In this document: piece after piece, positions 7,857 to 17,752 of the stretch
Layout: each line of letters starts with the position of its first letter
How positions within the stretch are numbered: the stretch's first letter is position 1
Assembly (NCBI RefSeq): GCF_008974265.1
Contig: NZ_BKZW01000001.1
Span: 3,844,001 to 3,908,000 of the forward strand
DNA length: 64,000 nt
From: Dictyobacter vulcani
GTDB lineage: Bacteria; Chloroflexota; Ktedonobacteria; Ktedonobacterales; Ktedonobacteraceae
Direction of reading: 5' to 3'
The notes under the pieces: model-generated
Databases searched by the model: none
Told to the model about the DNA's origin: nothing
What the model saw: the letters and a program-made list of their open reading frames with translations, nothing else
Program-made: the position numbers and the translations under genes

Positions 7857-9881
7857 TTATTTGTGTAACAGAGCTTTTGCTTTCGCTACAACATTCTCAA
7901 CTGAGAAGCCAAATTCCTGGAAAAGGGTCTTCGCAGGAGCGGATGCGCCAAAGTGATCCAATGCAATGATATCACCGTCGAGACCCACATAGCGACTCCA
8001 GCCCATTGACAGGCCAGCTTCAATTGCAATACGTGCACGAACATTTTTCGGCAGGACAGACTCTTTATATTCTGCACTCTGCTCTTCAAACAGTTCCCAA
8101 CTTGGAACACTTATAACACGGACTGCTACGCCATCCTGATGCAATTGCTGGGCAGCATCAAGTGCCAGCGAGACCTCAGAGCCACTGGCCATCAGGATAA
8201 GATCTGGTGTACCTTCACTATCCATTAGCACGTAAGCTCCCTTGGAGAGGTTACTTGCACTGGCATAGGTTTCTCGATCCAGGGTTGGCAGGTTCTGACG
8301 TGTTAAGGCCAGAGCGACAGGACCCTTGTGGGTGATGGCGACGCGCCAGGCTTCGGCGGCCTCATTGGCATCACCAGGGCGCAGCACGGTCACACCAGGA
8401 ATGGAACGCAGGGCTGCTAATTGCTCAACTGGCTGGTGGGTCGGACCATCTTCACCGACACCGATGCTATCGTGTGTGAAGACATAGATCGTTTTGACTC
8501 CCATTAAGGCTGCCAGGCGGATCGGTGGGCGCATGTAGTCTGAGAAGATCAAGAAGGTCGCGCCGAAGGGGATCAAGCCACCGTAGAGGGCCATACCGTT
8601 CAGGATGCTTCCCATGCCATGTTCGCGAATACCAAAATGCATATTGCGACCGGATTCAGTACCGCTGAAGTCTCCCAGGCCCTTCATGTTGGTGTTGTTG
8701 GAAGGAGCCAGGTCGGCGGAACCACCGATCAGGTTGGGCAGGTTAGGAGCGATCGCGTTGAGGGTCTTGCCGGAAGAGACGCGAGTAGCGATTGCTTCAC
8801 CAGCTTTGAAGACAGGAATATCTTTATCCCAGCCCTCGGCCAGCTTGCCACTTAACTCTTGCTGCCACTGTGCGGCCAGTTCAGGATTGGCGGCGGTATA
8901 TGCATCATATTGCTTCTGCCATGCCTCCTCGAACTCGGCACCACGCTCAATCGCCTGGCGGAAGAAGTTTAGTGACTGCTCAGGTACAAAGAAGGACTCT
9001 TCTGAAGGCCAGCCCAGGTTGCGTTTGGTCAGGACGATTTCCTCGGCGCCCAGTGGGCTGCCATGAGCGTCGTGACTGCCCTGTTTGTGAGGACTACCAT
9101 AGCCGATTTTCGATTTGACGATAATCAATGAAGGTTTGTCGGTCTCAGCTTTGGCGGCCTCGATAGCCTGATCGAGGGCGGCCAGATCATTGATATCAGC
9201 GACGCGCTGTACATGCCAGCCATAGCTCTCGAAGCGGGCGCCCACATTCTCGGTAAAGGCGATGCTGGCATCTCCTTCAATGGTGATGTTGTTATCATCA
9301 TAGAAGTAGATTAAGCGATCCAGTTTCAGCGTACCAGCTAATGAAGCGGCTTCAGAGGAGATACCTTCCTGCATATCACCATCACCAGCGATAGCATAGA
9401 TGTAGTGATCGATCACCTCATGACCAGGACGATTGTAGCGGCTGGCCTGATAGCGCTGAGCGATTGCCATACCAACACCATTACCAATACCCTGTCCCAG
9501 TGGACCAGTGGTGGTCTCGATGCCGACGGTATGTCCATACTCAGGATGGCCTGGTGTGAGGCTACCCCACTGGCGGAAACCCTTCAGGTCGTCCAGTGTG
9601 AGGCCATAACCGGTTAAGTATAGTAAACTGTATTGCAACATTGAAGCGTGACCGGCTGACAGCACGAAGCGATCGCGGTTGACCCAATGTGGATTTTTTG
9701 GATTGTGGCGCATGTGGCGGGTATAAAGTAAATATGCCAGAGGGGCTAGCGCCATCGGTGTGCCAGGATGCCCTGAATTTGCTTTTTGTACGCCGTCCAT
9801 GGCTAGTGTGCGAATGGTATTGATATAGAGATTTTCTAAAGCTTGTTTGTCTTCTACAGGAACTTGTTGTTGGGTTGTCAT
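7857..9881 (-). CDS. tkt: Transketolase
   Basis: This thiamine diphosphate enzyme transfers two-carbon ketol units between pentose and hexose phosphates. The N-terminal [17 protein letters not shown], the thiamine diphosphate/metal motif [19 protein letters not shown], the central HGSPLGAEE loop and the pyrimidine-domain stretch [20 protein letters not shown] are all present. Length is about 674 residues. The ATG at 9881 has GGGAGG a few bases upstream and is preferred over a TTG at 9893. It is the first gene of the pentose phosphate block. Its upstream 187 nt contains a 47-bp palindromic repeat and the end of mutS. Confidence 0.96.
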   Translation of the reverse strand: MTTQQQVPVEDKQALENLYINTIRTLAMDGVQKANSGHPGTPMALAPLAYLLYTRHMRHNPKNPHWVNRDRFVLSAGHASMLQYSLLYLTGYGLTLDDLKGFRQWGSLTPGHPEYGHTVGIETTTGPLGQGIGNGVGMAIAQRYQASRYNRPGHEVIDHYIYAIAGDGDMQEGISSEAASLAGTLKLDRLIYFYDDNNITIEGDASIAFTENVGARFESYGWHVQRVADINDLAALDQAIEAAKAETDKPSLIIVKSKIGYGSPHKQGSHDAHGSPLGAEEIVLTKRNLGWPSEESFFVPEQSLNFFRQAIERGAEFEEAWQKQYDAYTAANPELAAQWQQELSGKLAEGWDKDIPVFKAGEAIATRVSSGKTLNAIAPNLPNLIGGSADLAPSNNTNMKGLGDFSGTESGRNMHFGIREHGMGSILNGMALYGGLIPFGATFLIFSDYMRPPIRLAALMGVKTIYVFTHDSIGVGEDGPTHQPVEQLAALRSIPGVTVLRPGDANEAAEAWRVAITHKGPVALALTRQNLPTLDRETYASASNLSKGAYVLMDSEGTPDLILMASGSEVSLALDAAQQLHQDGVAVRVISVPSWELFEEQSAEYKESVLPKNVRARIAIEAGLSMGWSRYVGLDGDIIALDHFGASAPAKTLFQEFGFSVENVVAKAKALLHK

Positions 9882-9970
9882 TGATCCTCCCAATTTGGAT
9901 TTTTATTATTGTACACAATACACTAACCATCATTATCATATCACATCTGATGGCTTGATGTCATGCCATT

Positions 9971-10017
9971 CAATCGTGTGAGCGAAGCTAGCCGCGAGTG
10001 AGCGGCGTTCACGATTG
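9971..10017. repeat. 47-bp palindromic repeat, copy 1
   Basis: The ends CAATCGTG / CACGATTG are complementary and the middle carries GCCGC / GCGGC, giving a cruciform-like fold. A second copy at 36780-36826 differs at only two of 47 positions. Both copies are intergenic. This looks like a REP-type dispersed element. Confidence 0.8.
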
Positions 10018-10068
10018 CTTTTTAATAGTGTGTTAATTGGTGGCAAACTCTGTGAATTAAGCTCTCAA

Positions 10069-12847
10069 TCAGGAATCTTTCCTGGCTTTTTGTTGCAATT
10101 CATAGAGTTTGCTAATAGCTTCGATCGGGGTCAGTTCATCGACCGCCAGTTCTTTAAGCTCTTCAATGAGCGGGTGGGCTTCGGGGGCCATCAAGGTCAT
10201 TTGCCAGGCGACCGGCATGGTCATATCGCGCATGGTTTTGCGCCGCATTTTGGCATCACCTTTGCGCTCCAGTTCTTCAAGGATCTCTTCTGCGCGATGG
10301 ATCACCGGACGTGGAATGCCGGCCAGTTGGGCCACGTGGATACCATAACTTCTATCCGCGCCACCGGGAACAATTTTGCGCAAGAAGATTACCTGACCGG
10401 CTTCCTCAGTCACAGCCACATTCAGACACTTGATACGTGGCAGTATCTGCGCGACCTCGACCAGTTCATGATAGTGGGTCGCGAACAGGGTACGGGCGCC
10501 GCTGCGCTTATTATTGTGCAGATATTCGACGACCGCGCGCGCAATGGCCAATCCATCATAAGTGCTGGTACCGCGTCCGATCTCATCAAGAATAATCAGG
10601 CTGCGTGGCGTGGCATGATGGAGGATATTCGCCGTCTCCACCATCTCCACCATAAACGTACTCTGTCCTGTAGCCAGATCGTCCTGGGCACCAATACGCG
10701 TAAAGATCCGATCCACGATACCGATCACGGCAGTCTCCGCTGGCACGTAGCTACCAATCTGGGCTAGCAAGACGGTCAGGGCAACCTGACGCAGATAGGT
10801 GGACTTACCGGCCATATTGGGACCGGTGATAATACCAATCTGGGCGTCATGATTGGAGAGGTTCGCATCATTAGGAATAAAAGGAATATCAGGTTGGGCT
10901 TGTTCCACCACTGGATGGCGGCCAGCCACGATATGAATAGTATCCTCATTATTCAAGACTGGACGGCAATAGTTTTGTTTGGCGGCCACCTCGGCCAGAC
11001 TCTGATAAACATCGATCTCTGCCAGGGCGTGGGCCGTATCCAGGATGCGCTCGGCGGCGTGGATGGCGATATCCGAGCGGAGTTGCACAAAGAACTCATT
11101 CTCCATTTTATTGACGCGCTCTTGTGAGTTCAGGATGAGCGTCTCATACTCTTTCAGGTCCGGTGTGATATAGCGCTCAGAATTCGTGAGTGTCTGGCGG
11201 CGAATATATTCCTTGGGTGCTCGACTGAGGTTGGACGTGGTAATCTCAATAAAATAGCCGGTGGCCTTATTAAAACCAACCTTGAGATTATTGATGCCGG
11301 TGCGCTTGCGTTCGCGCTGTTCCAGATCCGAAATCCATTTGCGTCCATTCTGGGAGGCATCGCGTAATTGATCTAATTCAGCGCTAAAGCCAGCCCGGAT
11401 GATGTTACCCTCGGTAATACTCATGGGGGATCATCGGTGATGGATTTTTCGATCAACTCGATAATATCGTCGTTATCAGCCAGGCGTTCCACGATGCGTT
11501 GTAGCGACGGCTTACTGGCAATCTCTTCCTGGGTCAGGCAGCTGCGCACTTCAGAGGCGGCGCGCAATCCATTGGCCAGAGCCACCAGGTCCCGGGGGGA
11601 GGCAATGCGCTGCTTGACGCGATTGATCAGGCGCTCAACGTCACCAGCTTTTTTCAGTCCTTCAGTCAGGCGCGCCTGTAAAAGAGTATCACCAATCAGC
11701 TCACTGATAGCTTGCTGGCGCTGTTGCAAGATCCCGATCTCCAGCAATGGCTGGCCGATCCAACGGCGCAACAGGCGTCCACCCATTGGGGTGCGGGTAC
11801 GATCCAGTACCCAGAGTAACGAACCCTTGACCGAGCCACCACGACCGGTCTCGAACAATTCAAGATTGCGGCGCGTATAGGGATCCAGGGTCATAAAGCC
11901 ATCGGTAAAATATGTTTCCAATGCATTCAGCTGTTGCAGCAAGCCCTTTTGGGTTTCCTGTACATAGGCCAGGACTGCACCGGCAGCGCGAATGGCCAGG
12001 GGCAGATGGGCGCAGCCGAAGCCTTCCAGCGATGCGGCATCGAACTGGCGCAGCAGTCGATGGCGGGCATCATCTTCACTGAAGTAGCGGGTATCATAGG
12101 GCGTAACGTGTCCGGCGACCCCTTCGAGTAATTTTGCCAGCGGGGCCACATCATCCTCTTCATCTTCGTCCAGGTCGGGATCTCAGCATTAGGATTGCCA
12201 TTGCTGCCGACTTTGGTCACCTGTTTCTCATTCATGACTGCCGCCAGCCAGCGGCGTTTGCGGCTACCATGACGATGATAATTGGCTTCAACCAGCACCT
12301 CGGCCGGTCCTACGCGGGCAATCTCCTGTTGCGCGGCCACATCTGGTTCTGTGGAACTAAACTGGGTGACCGCGAACTCACCTGTGGTGATATCAACGTA
12401 GGCGAGGCCGACCGCATCGCGACCCACAATGACTGACGCCAGAAAGTTGTTGCGTTTGGCCGCCAGCATGGCTGGATCAATGACCGTCCCAGGTGTGACG
12501 ATGCGTACTACCTCGCGATCAACCAGGCCTTTGGAGAGTGCGGGATCACTGGTCTGTTCGGCAATGGCCACGCGATACCCTTTGCCGACCAGCCGGGCGA
12601 TATAACCATCGGCTGCGTGATGGGGGATACCAGCCATCGGAGAACGCTGACCCTTACCGAAGTCGCGTCGTGTCAGGGCGATCTCTAATTCGCGCGCCAC
12701 GATCTCCGCATCATCATCAAACATCTCATAAAAGTCGCCCATGCGGAAGAAAAGAATGGCGTCAGGATTTTGACGTTTAATATTCAGGTACTGTGCACGT
12801 ACCGGGCTATAGACCGGATTTTCTTTTTCGTATTCTTCAAATAGCAC
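10069..12847 (-). CDS. mutS: DNA mismatch repair protein MutS (two apparent frame breaks)
   Basis: Read across two breaks, the product is about 926 residues with all MutS landmarks. The mismatch-binding loop FFRMGDFYEMF lies near residue 33, then connector and lever domains, and a C-terminal ATPase with TGPNMAGKSTYLRQ (Walker A), STFMVEM, LIILDEIGRGTSTYDG (Walker B/signature) and TLFATHYHEL. Frame changes occur near 12178-12184, in an acidic linker that continues as DPDLDEDEEDD, and at the G5 run 11425-11429, between ITDDPP and MSITEGNIIRAGF. Each needs one extra base. The GTG start has GGAGG upstream. Residues on either side join without loss, so an indel artefact is more likely than decay, but true inactivation of mismatch repair is possible. 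Confidence 0.88.
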
Positions 12848-13104
12848 GTTCGTTCTGCCTCCCTAATGCTCCACCCAAGTATAAGCCTATTGCCGTATGC
12901 CGTCAATTTGCCCCACGGCAAAGAGGATGTTCGGGGTTGAGGGTTTATTTTGCTTGCTTGCAGGTCCTGTGAATATAATGTAACAGGTTATTCGTATTAT
13001 TTATAAGCCCAATAATTGAACACAAGTGACTATCAATTGCTTGTAGACGTTATTGGACATAGGAATTATTTTCTATTACGACGCGATTGCGAAGGAGGTC
13101 GTTT

Positions 13105-13551
13105 TTGTTCTACCTCATACTACTACTATTCTTATTGGTATGTGGCGGACTGGCAGTACTGACCATTTGGAATTTTTCGACACAGGTTCATGTGGATCTT
13201 TTTTTCTGGCAGTCTCCTGCCCTCCCCATTGGTATGTGGATTTTAATCTCTTTCTTTCTGGGTGCATTGCTACTCTATCTGGTTTCGGTGGTCTCGGCCT
13301 GGTCTGATAAACGCTTGATCAAGAAGTTGCAGCAGCAGATTGCCAGCTTGGAGCAACAGGTTGAGGCCAGCAAGGCTACTCCTCCGACCAGTAGCAGTCC
13401 GATGAATGTACCAGAAAATACCTATAATCCGATCATGCCGATGCCTGGTAATATTTCTCAAAGTGGTAATCTACGTAATACCCCCCAGAGTGGTAATCTG
13501 CGTAATACTTCTCAAAGTGGTAATTTATTACCGCCCAAAGATTCTCGCTAG
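13105..13551 (+). CDS. LapA-domain small membrane protein
   Basis: The product is about 148 residues. Two hydrophobic segments (FYLILLLFLLVCGGLAVL and IGMWILISFFLGALLLYLV) flank a short loop, followed by a coiled coil (KKLQQQIASLEQQVEA), as in LapA/DUF1049 proteins. The C-terminus carries three copies of QSGNLRNT-like repeats. I chose a TTG start at 13105 because AAGGAGG lies 6 nt upstream; an upstream TTG at 13087 overlaps that site. Its 3' end overlaps the convergent acidic gene by 24 bp. Function in this lineage is unknown; proteobacterial LapA proteins act in envelope assembly. Confidence 0.75.
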   Translation: MFYLILLLFLLVCGGLAVLTIWNFSTQVHVDLFFWQSPALPIGMWILISFFLGALLLYLVSVVSAWSDKRLIKKLQQQIASLEQQVEASKATPPTSSSPMNVPENTYNPIMPMPGNISQSGNLRNTPQSGNLRNTSQSGNLLPPKDSR

Positions 13552-14955
13552 CCAGCGTGGTAACAAGCCTTGCGGTTGCTCTTCATGCGTTACGTGAGGC
13601 TTGCCGGATTTTTCCTCCTCTGCTTCTTCTTCCGTGTGCTGTAATGTGCTGGTGGGCTCCATTGCTACTGGCATTACTGGTGAGGACTCCAGGACTGGCT
13701 CTGGTGGCTCCTCATCACTATATGGAGGCTGCGTCGGTCCTTCTTCATCCTCAGTCTGCGTCGCTTCTATTGCCAGCGGCTCTTCGGTGGTTGTTTCCGA
13801 AATATGATCTTCTATTTCAGAGGCAGGTGGCTCAGGTTCGGTCTCTTCTTCAGAATGCTGCTCTATTTCAGACGCGGATGGCTCAGTTTCGGCTGCTTCC
13901 TCTGGTGTAGCTGTGATCTCTGAACTTGTGGCTGGCTCTTCTAGCGCAACAGACTCTTCAACCTGCTTGCCTGGCTGTTTGTTGTCATCTGGCAGTGATG
14001 GTACCTCAGTATCTGAAGGTGATAGCTCCTCAACTGTTGTGGTTTCTGTCTCCTCAGGCTGCTCTGGTGTAGACTGATCCTGGATTACTGCCTCTTCAGA
14101 CTCCTCAGATTGGCCCACAGGCTGTCCTGGGCTCTCAGTGGATCCCTTTTCACTTTCACTCTCCAGTTCCTGGACCTGTTCATTACTGCTGGCTTCTGAC
14201 TGCTCAACGTCCCTGATCTCGTCATCCGTAGGCTCGACCGTATGAGTGGACTCAGTAGGTGGTTGACTGTCTGCTTTTGATCCAAGTAACTCTACCAGGG
14301 CAGGAGGGATATCTAGTGGTACAGATTCTTCATCCTCAGGAGGCAATGGTTTGGTCTGTCGCGATCCTTCAGGGCTGCCCGGCTCACTCATCAGCTTTCG
14401 TAGCAACTGGTCTTCAGTAACTTTTGGAGCGTTATCTGTGGATTGGGGTTCAGAAATTTCTGGTGCCTGTTCTTCAGTCTGTGTTTCGGGTAGTTCAACT
14501 TCAAAGTAATTACTGAGTCCTGAATCGTTCATCGACCACATCCACTCATAGGCACCCTCCAGGGCATGCTCACACCATTGCGTATAATTGCCCTGGATGA
14601 CGTTGAGTGCTTCACAACGGCTCAATAACTGCATTGTATTGTCCAGCCAGTCTTCGCCGCGCTCCAGCATACGGTCCAGTAAATCTATATCCTCGACCCC
14701 ACAGGCGCGCAATTGAGCGATCGCCGCCAGCGCAATTGCTGATGGCGTGTATGCCTGGATTTGTTCGGTGTTTTGAGCCTGTTTGACATGCAGCTTCTGT
14801 ATTTCCTGCTGTAGCTGGTCCGCTTTTTGACGTTTTAACCAGAGCTGGTAGGTGGCATAAAACTGCTCTACTTCCTGATGAGTAAGCTGCGAAAAAAGTT
14901 TATCGATCTCGGCATCCTCGATCCGCCCGGCAGGCTGGATTTCACGCTCGTTCAT
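13528..14955 (-). CDS. Hypothetical Glu-rich protein with N-terminal coiled coil
   Basis: I do not recognise this 475-residue product. Residues 1-150 are helical and Gln/Leu-rich (RQKADQLQQEIQKLHVKQAQ), suggesting a coiled coil, with a plausible globular part up to SGLSNYFEVELPE. About 270 residues of acidic low complexity follow, dominated by Glu, Ser, Thr and Pro. The last residues form a basic amphipathic tail, GLLPRWLARIFGR, which could bind a membrane surface or partner. The start overlaps the stop of the preceding gene (ATGA), so the two are translationally coupled. There is no signal peptide. It could be a cytoplasmic scaffold, but function is unknown. Confidence 0.7.
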   Translation of the reverse strand: MNEREIQPAGRIEDAEIDKLFSQLTHQEVEQFYATYQLWLKRQKADQLQQEIQKLHVKQAQNTEQIQAYTPSAIALAAIAQLRACGVEDIDLLDRMLERGEDWLDNTMQLLSRCEALNVIQGNYTQWCEHALEGAYEWMWSMNDSGLSNYFEVELPETQTEEQAPEISEPQSTDNAPKVTEDQLLRKLMSEPGSPEGSRQTKPLPPEDEESVPLDIPPALVELLGSKADSQPPTESTHTVEPTDDEIRDVEQSEASSNEQVQELESESEKGSTESPGQPVGQSEESEEAVIQDQSTPEQPEETETTTVEELSPSDTEVPSLPDDNKQPGKQVEESVALEEPATSSEITATPEEAAETEPSASEIEQHSEEETEPEPPASEIEDHISETTTEEPLAIEATQTEDEEGPTQPPYSDEEPPEPVLESSPVMPVAMEPTSTLQHTEEEAEEEKSGKPHVTHEEQPQGLLPRWLARIFGR

Positions 14956-15563
14956 TGCTGTTCCCTTTCTGGCGTTTCTCCAGTCTGTTTGCTTTGTTCG
15001 CCCCAGCGTTCAAACCAGCGCTCCACCAGGTGATTGGTGCGGTTACTTTGTTGATCGATTGGGCTGGTATTTTGTGGATCTTGCTCAGGTGTTTTGCGAG
15101 TATTGCGCAGCCACCAGGGAACCTTCAGCTGTGGATCTGTCTGACTGTGTCCTTCGACAAATGAGCTGATATCATTGGGTAAAAGATTGTCAGGAGACGC
15201 AGAGGGGTGTGGTACTGGGCTCTGAGTGGTAGCGTTGACGATGGGTTTCTGCATCTCTTGCGCATCAAAATTTGGTAACTGTCCCCAGGCAAAAAGTGCT
15301 GGCGAGACAGAACCACTTGCCTGTTCCGCCGTTTTCTTATCCTGTGCAGTTGTGGCAGGCATGGACTGTCGGTTGGCGCCTGGTCGTGTCTGTTGGATCC
15401 CGATCAGCGTCTGCAAAATAATATTGTCTGAATACGTTGTATCATTTTCTAAATGGCGTATCTCAGCCTGTATTATCGCCAGCTCTTGCTCAAACGCCTG
15501 AATCTGGCTTGTGAGTTGCTGGTCAATATCGCGATAAAATAGCCATTGCCTGTATTGGCCCAT
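14952..15563 (-). CDS. Hypothetical hydrophilic protein, coupled to the Glu-rich gene
   Basis: The product is about 203 residues and not recognised. It opens with MGQYRQWLFYRDIDQQL and a coiled-coil stretch (QAFEQELAIIQAEIRHLEND). A Pro/Gln/Ser-rich middle follows, then VPWWLRNTRKTPEQ and LVERWFERWGEQ. The Trp/Arg-rich amphipathic tail resembles the tail of its downstream partner (LPRWLARIFGR), which suggests both dock to the same site. The ATG at 15563 has GGGGA just upstream. No transmembrane segment is visible. It is transcribed away from the ftsW terminator. Confidence 0.65.
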   Translation of the reverse strand: MGQYRQWLFYRDIDQQLTSQIQAFEQELAIIQAEIRHLENDTTYSDNIILQTLIGIQQTRPGANRQSMPATTAQDKKTAEQASGSVSPALFAWGQLPNFDAQEMQKPIVNATTQSPVPHPSASPDNLLPNDISSFVEGHSQTDPQLKVPWWLRNTRKTPEQDPQNTSPIDQQSNRTNHLVERWFERWGEQSKQTGETPEREQQ

Positions 15564-15715
15564 TATTTCCCCACGCATTCTTACTGTAGCATGTTCAAGC
15601 CTTGTTTTATGGGCAGTATAACATGTGCCTTGATCTCAGACAAGCAACCCTATCTAGTGTCCTATCCGTAACTATCACTGTCTCGCTAATCTCTGTTGTT
15701 GCCCGGCCTGATAAA

Positions 15716-15765
15716 CAGAAAAAAAGCAGGCAAAGCTAAAATATGCTTCACCTGCTTTTTTTCTG
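15716..15765 (-). terminator. Rho-independent terminator after ftsW/rodA
   Basis: The stem AAAAAGCAGG / CCTGCTTTTT, with extended A and T tracts, closes a 20-nt loop 11 nt past the ftsW stop. It would end the ribF-fhaA-fhaB-ftsW transcript. Confidence 0.85.
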
Positions 15766-15775
15766 TTCCACCTGG

Positions 15776-17197
15776 TCAATAGGCGCCTTCGCGTTCCACG
15801 GCGGAGTTATGCGAAATGCGTAGTAGAATACCGACGATGATAAAGTTGGCCATAATGGCGTTACCGCCATTGCTCAAGTAGGGTAAGGGGATACCAGTCA
15901 GAGGAAGCAACTTGAGATCACCAGCGGTAATAATCAGCGTTTGCAGGGCGAAGACTGAGGTCAGTCCGGCTGCCAGCAACTTACTAAATGTATCAGAAGC
16001 CTCGGCAGCGATACGGAAGCCGCGGTGCACAATCAGCAGATAGATGCCGATGATCGCGAACAAGCCCACCAGGCCAAATTCCTCAGCATAGGCGGTAAAG
16101 GCCATGTCCGAGTCGACAACTGGTACACGCGCTGGTAAACCTAATCCAAAGCCGCTGCCCAAAATACCGCCACTAGCCACGCTGGTCAATCCCTGATAGA
16201 CCTGGTTGCCACTACCCAGAGCAAATTTGTCTTCTGCTGGCGTCAGATGGGCCCAGTCGGCTGGGTTAAAGGCTACCGTCGCAAAGCGATTCTGGACGTA
16301 TCCAAGCAAGCTGTAGCCAATGAAGCCCAGGAGCAGAAAGGCGCCCAGACTCACGAGGACATAGGATTTTTTGCCGGTGGCGACATAGGTCATGCACAGG
16401 AACAGGCTATAGATCAGCAGTGCCAGACCTAACTCACGCACGACCAGGAAGCTGAGCAGGGCGATACTGAGCATGAAGAGTAATGGTCCGAGCTGGCGTA
16501 GCGGTGGCAGACGTAGGGGACCCAGACGATAGTGTCCTTCGGCCAGGATGTCGCGGTTATCATTGAGATAGCCGGCAAAGAAAATTACCACACCAATCTT
16601 CAAAAACTCGGAAGGCTGTAAGTTCAACGGTCCAAAGTTAAGCACATCACGGGTAGGATCCGCATTTTTGAAGGTGAGGATACCCTTGATGACACTGGGA
16701 AGCAGGACGGCGAAGCAGAAGAGCAGCCAGGTATATTTATAGCGTGACAACCAGCCAATGTTACGCAAGATAAACATGGTGCCCAGACAAATTGCCAGGC
16801 CCACTAACACCCATACTAATTGTTTGGAACCCAGGTTGGGAATCGGCCCAACTCGAGGAGGAATATCAGGTCCAAGGCGAGTCATCATGACCACACCCAG
16901 GCCACTGAGCAACGAGACCAGCGGCAAAAGCACTTGATCAGCTTTGCGGAAAAAGATATTTAAGATAAAATGCACGACTAAAATAGCTGCGATAAAACCC
17001 AGGATGGGAATCAGACCATCTAGAATGGGCAGGTTTTTTAAATTGTTCAGGGTGGTGGTGTCATTACTTGAGTGAATGACGAGCAACTGTGTCATCAATA
17101 ATAGCAAGATACTGCAAGGAAGAATCAGGAGTCCCAATTCTTTCCAGCGATACTGGCGGATGGCTCCTGTTGCTTGTTGCGTTATTTGTTGTGCCAT
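15776..17197 (-). CDS. FtsW/RodA/SpoVE-family peptidoglycan polymerase
   Basis: This SEDS-family integral membrane protein polymerises lipid II glycan strands, in division (FtsW) or elongation (RodA). The 473-residue product has about ten hydrophobic segments and the signatures LNLQPSEFLKIGVV near residue 195, LASGGILGSGFGLG near 335 and GIPLPYLSNGGNA near 432. The long N-terminal extension with extra membrane segments resembles the actinobacterial RodA encoded beside fhaA/fhaB. It follows fhaB on the same strand after 90 nt. FtsW versus RodA cannot be settled here because no cognate penicillin-binding protein is adjacent. Confidence 0.92.
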   Translation of the reverse strand: MAQQITQQATGAIRQYRWKELGLLILPCSILLLLMTQLLVIHSSNDTTTLNNLKNLPILDGLIPILGFIAAILVVHFILNIFFRKADQVLLPLVSLLSGLGVVMMTRLGPDIPPRVGPIPNLGSKQLVWVLVGLAICLGTMFILRNIGWLSRYKYTWLLFCFAVLLPSVIKGILTFKNADPTRDVLNFGPLNLQPSEFLKIGVVIFFAGYLNDNRDILAEGHYRLGPLRLPPLRQLGPLLFMLSIALLSFLVVRELGLALLIYSLFLCMTYVATGKKSYVLVSLGAFLLLGFIGYSLLGYVQNRFATVAFNPADWAHLTPAEDKFALGSGNQVYQGLTSVASGGILGSGFGLGLPARVPVVDSDMAFTAYAEEFGLVGLFAIIGIYLLIVHRGFRIAAEASDTFSKLLAAGLTSVFALQTLIITAGDLKLLPLTGIPLPYLSNGGNAIMANFIIVGILLRISHNSAVEREGAY

Positions 17198-17287
17198 GTA
17201 TTAAAACCTCATGTAACTAGGAGCAGGAGTGCGTCTGGTAAGAAGTGTTTGTATAAGGGAAGGCAACCTGCAAGGGTTGCCTTAAGA

Positions 17288-17740
17288 TTATTGCGTGAGT
17301 TTGAATTGAATATACCCGACGCGTACGATATCGCCAGCGCGGGCAGGGATGGGTTCGCGGGCTGGCTGATTGTTGACGTACGTACCGTTGACACTTCCTG
17401 CATCCTGTACATACCACACACCATTACGGAACGAGAGTCGCGAGTGTTCCGATGAGATAAAGTTATCAGAGATCTGAATGGTATTTGTGGGACCACGCCC
17501 GATAGTTGTTTGCTGCTCCAGATCGAAACGCATGCCTGGTTGAACGATGGTACTGGGACCGCTATCGACAACGATCAGATGACCAAAGGACTGAGCAATG
17601 CGCGCTGCGTCAGGATTATCCCCGATAGCGGCCGTCTTGCGCAGGTCGCGTGTAATGGCGATTACGACCTGCATCAAGAAAAGATAGAGCAGGACGATGA
17701 ATAAGAGACGCAATATAAGTAAGAATACTGGTAGTTGCAT
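17288..17740 (-). CDS. fhaB: FHA-domain membrane protein (FhaB-like)
   Basis: The 150-residue product has one N-terminal transmembrane segment (LILRLLFIVLLYLFLMQVV), a linker, and a C-terminal FHA domain. The domain shows the phosphothreonine-binding signature IGRGPTNTIQISDNFISSEH, then LSFRNGVWYVQDAGSVNGTYVNN. In actinobacteria FhaB sits at the membrane with RodA/FtsW and recognises Thr-phosphorylated partners. The order fhaA-fhaB-ftsW supports the same role. No Ser/Thr kinase or phosphatase lies in this window, so the phosphorylating enzyme must be elsewhere. It starts 12 nt after fhaA ends. Confidence 0.88.
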   Translation of the reverse strand: MQLPVFLLILRLLFIVLLYLFLMQVVIAITRDLRKTAAIGDNPDAARIAQSFGHLIVVDSGPSTIVQPGMRFDLEQQTTIGRGPTNTIQISDNFISSEHSRLSFRNGVWYVQDAGSVNGTYVNNQPAREPIPARAGDIVRVGYIQFKLTQ

Positions 17741-17752
17741 AGGGCGAAGATC

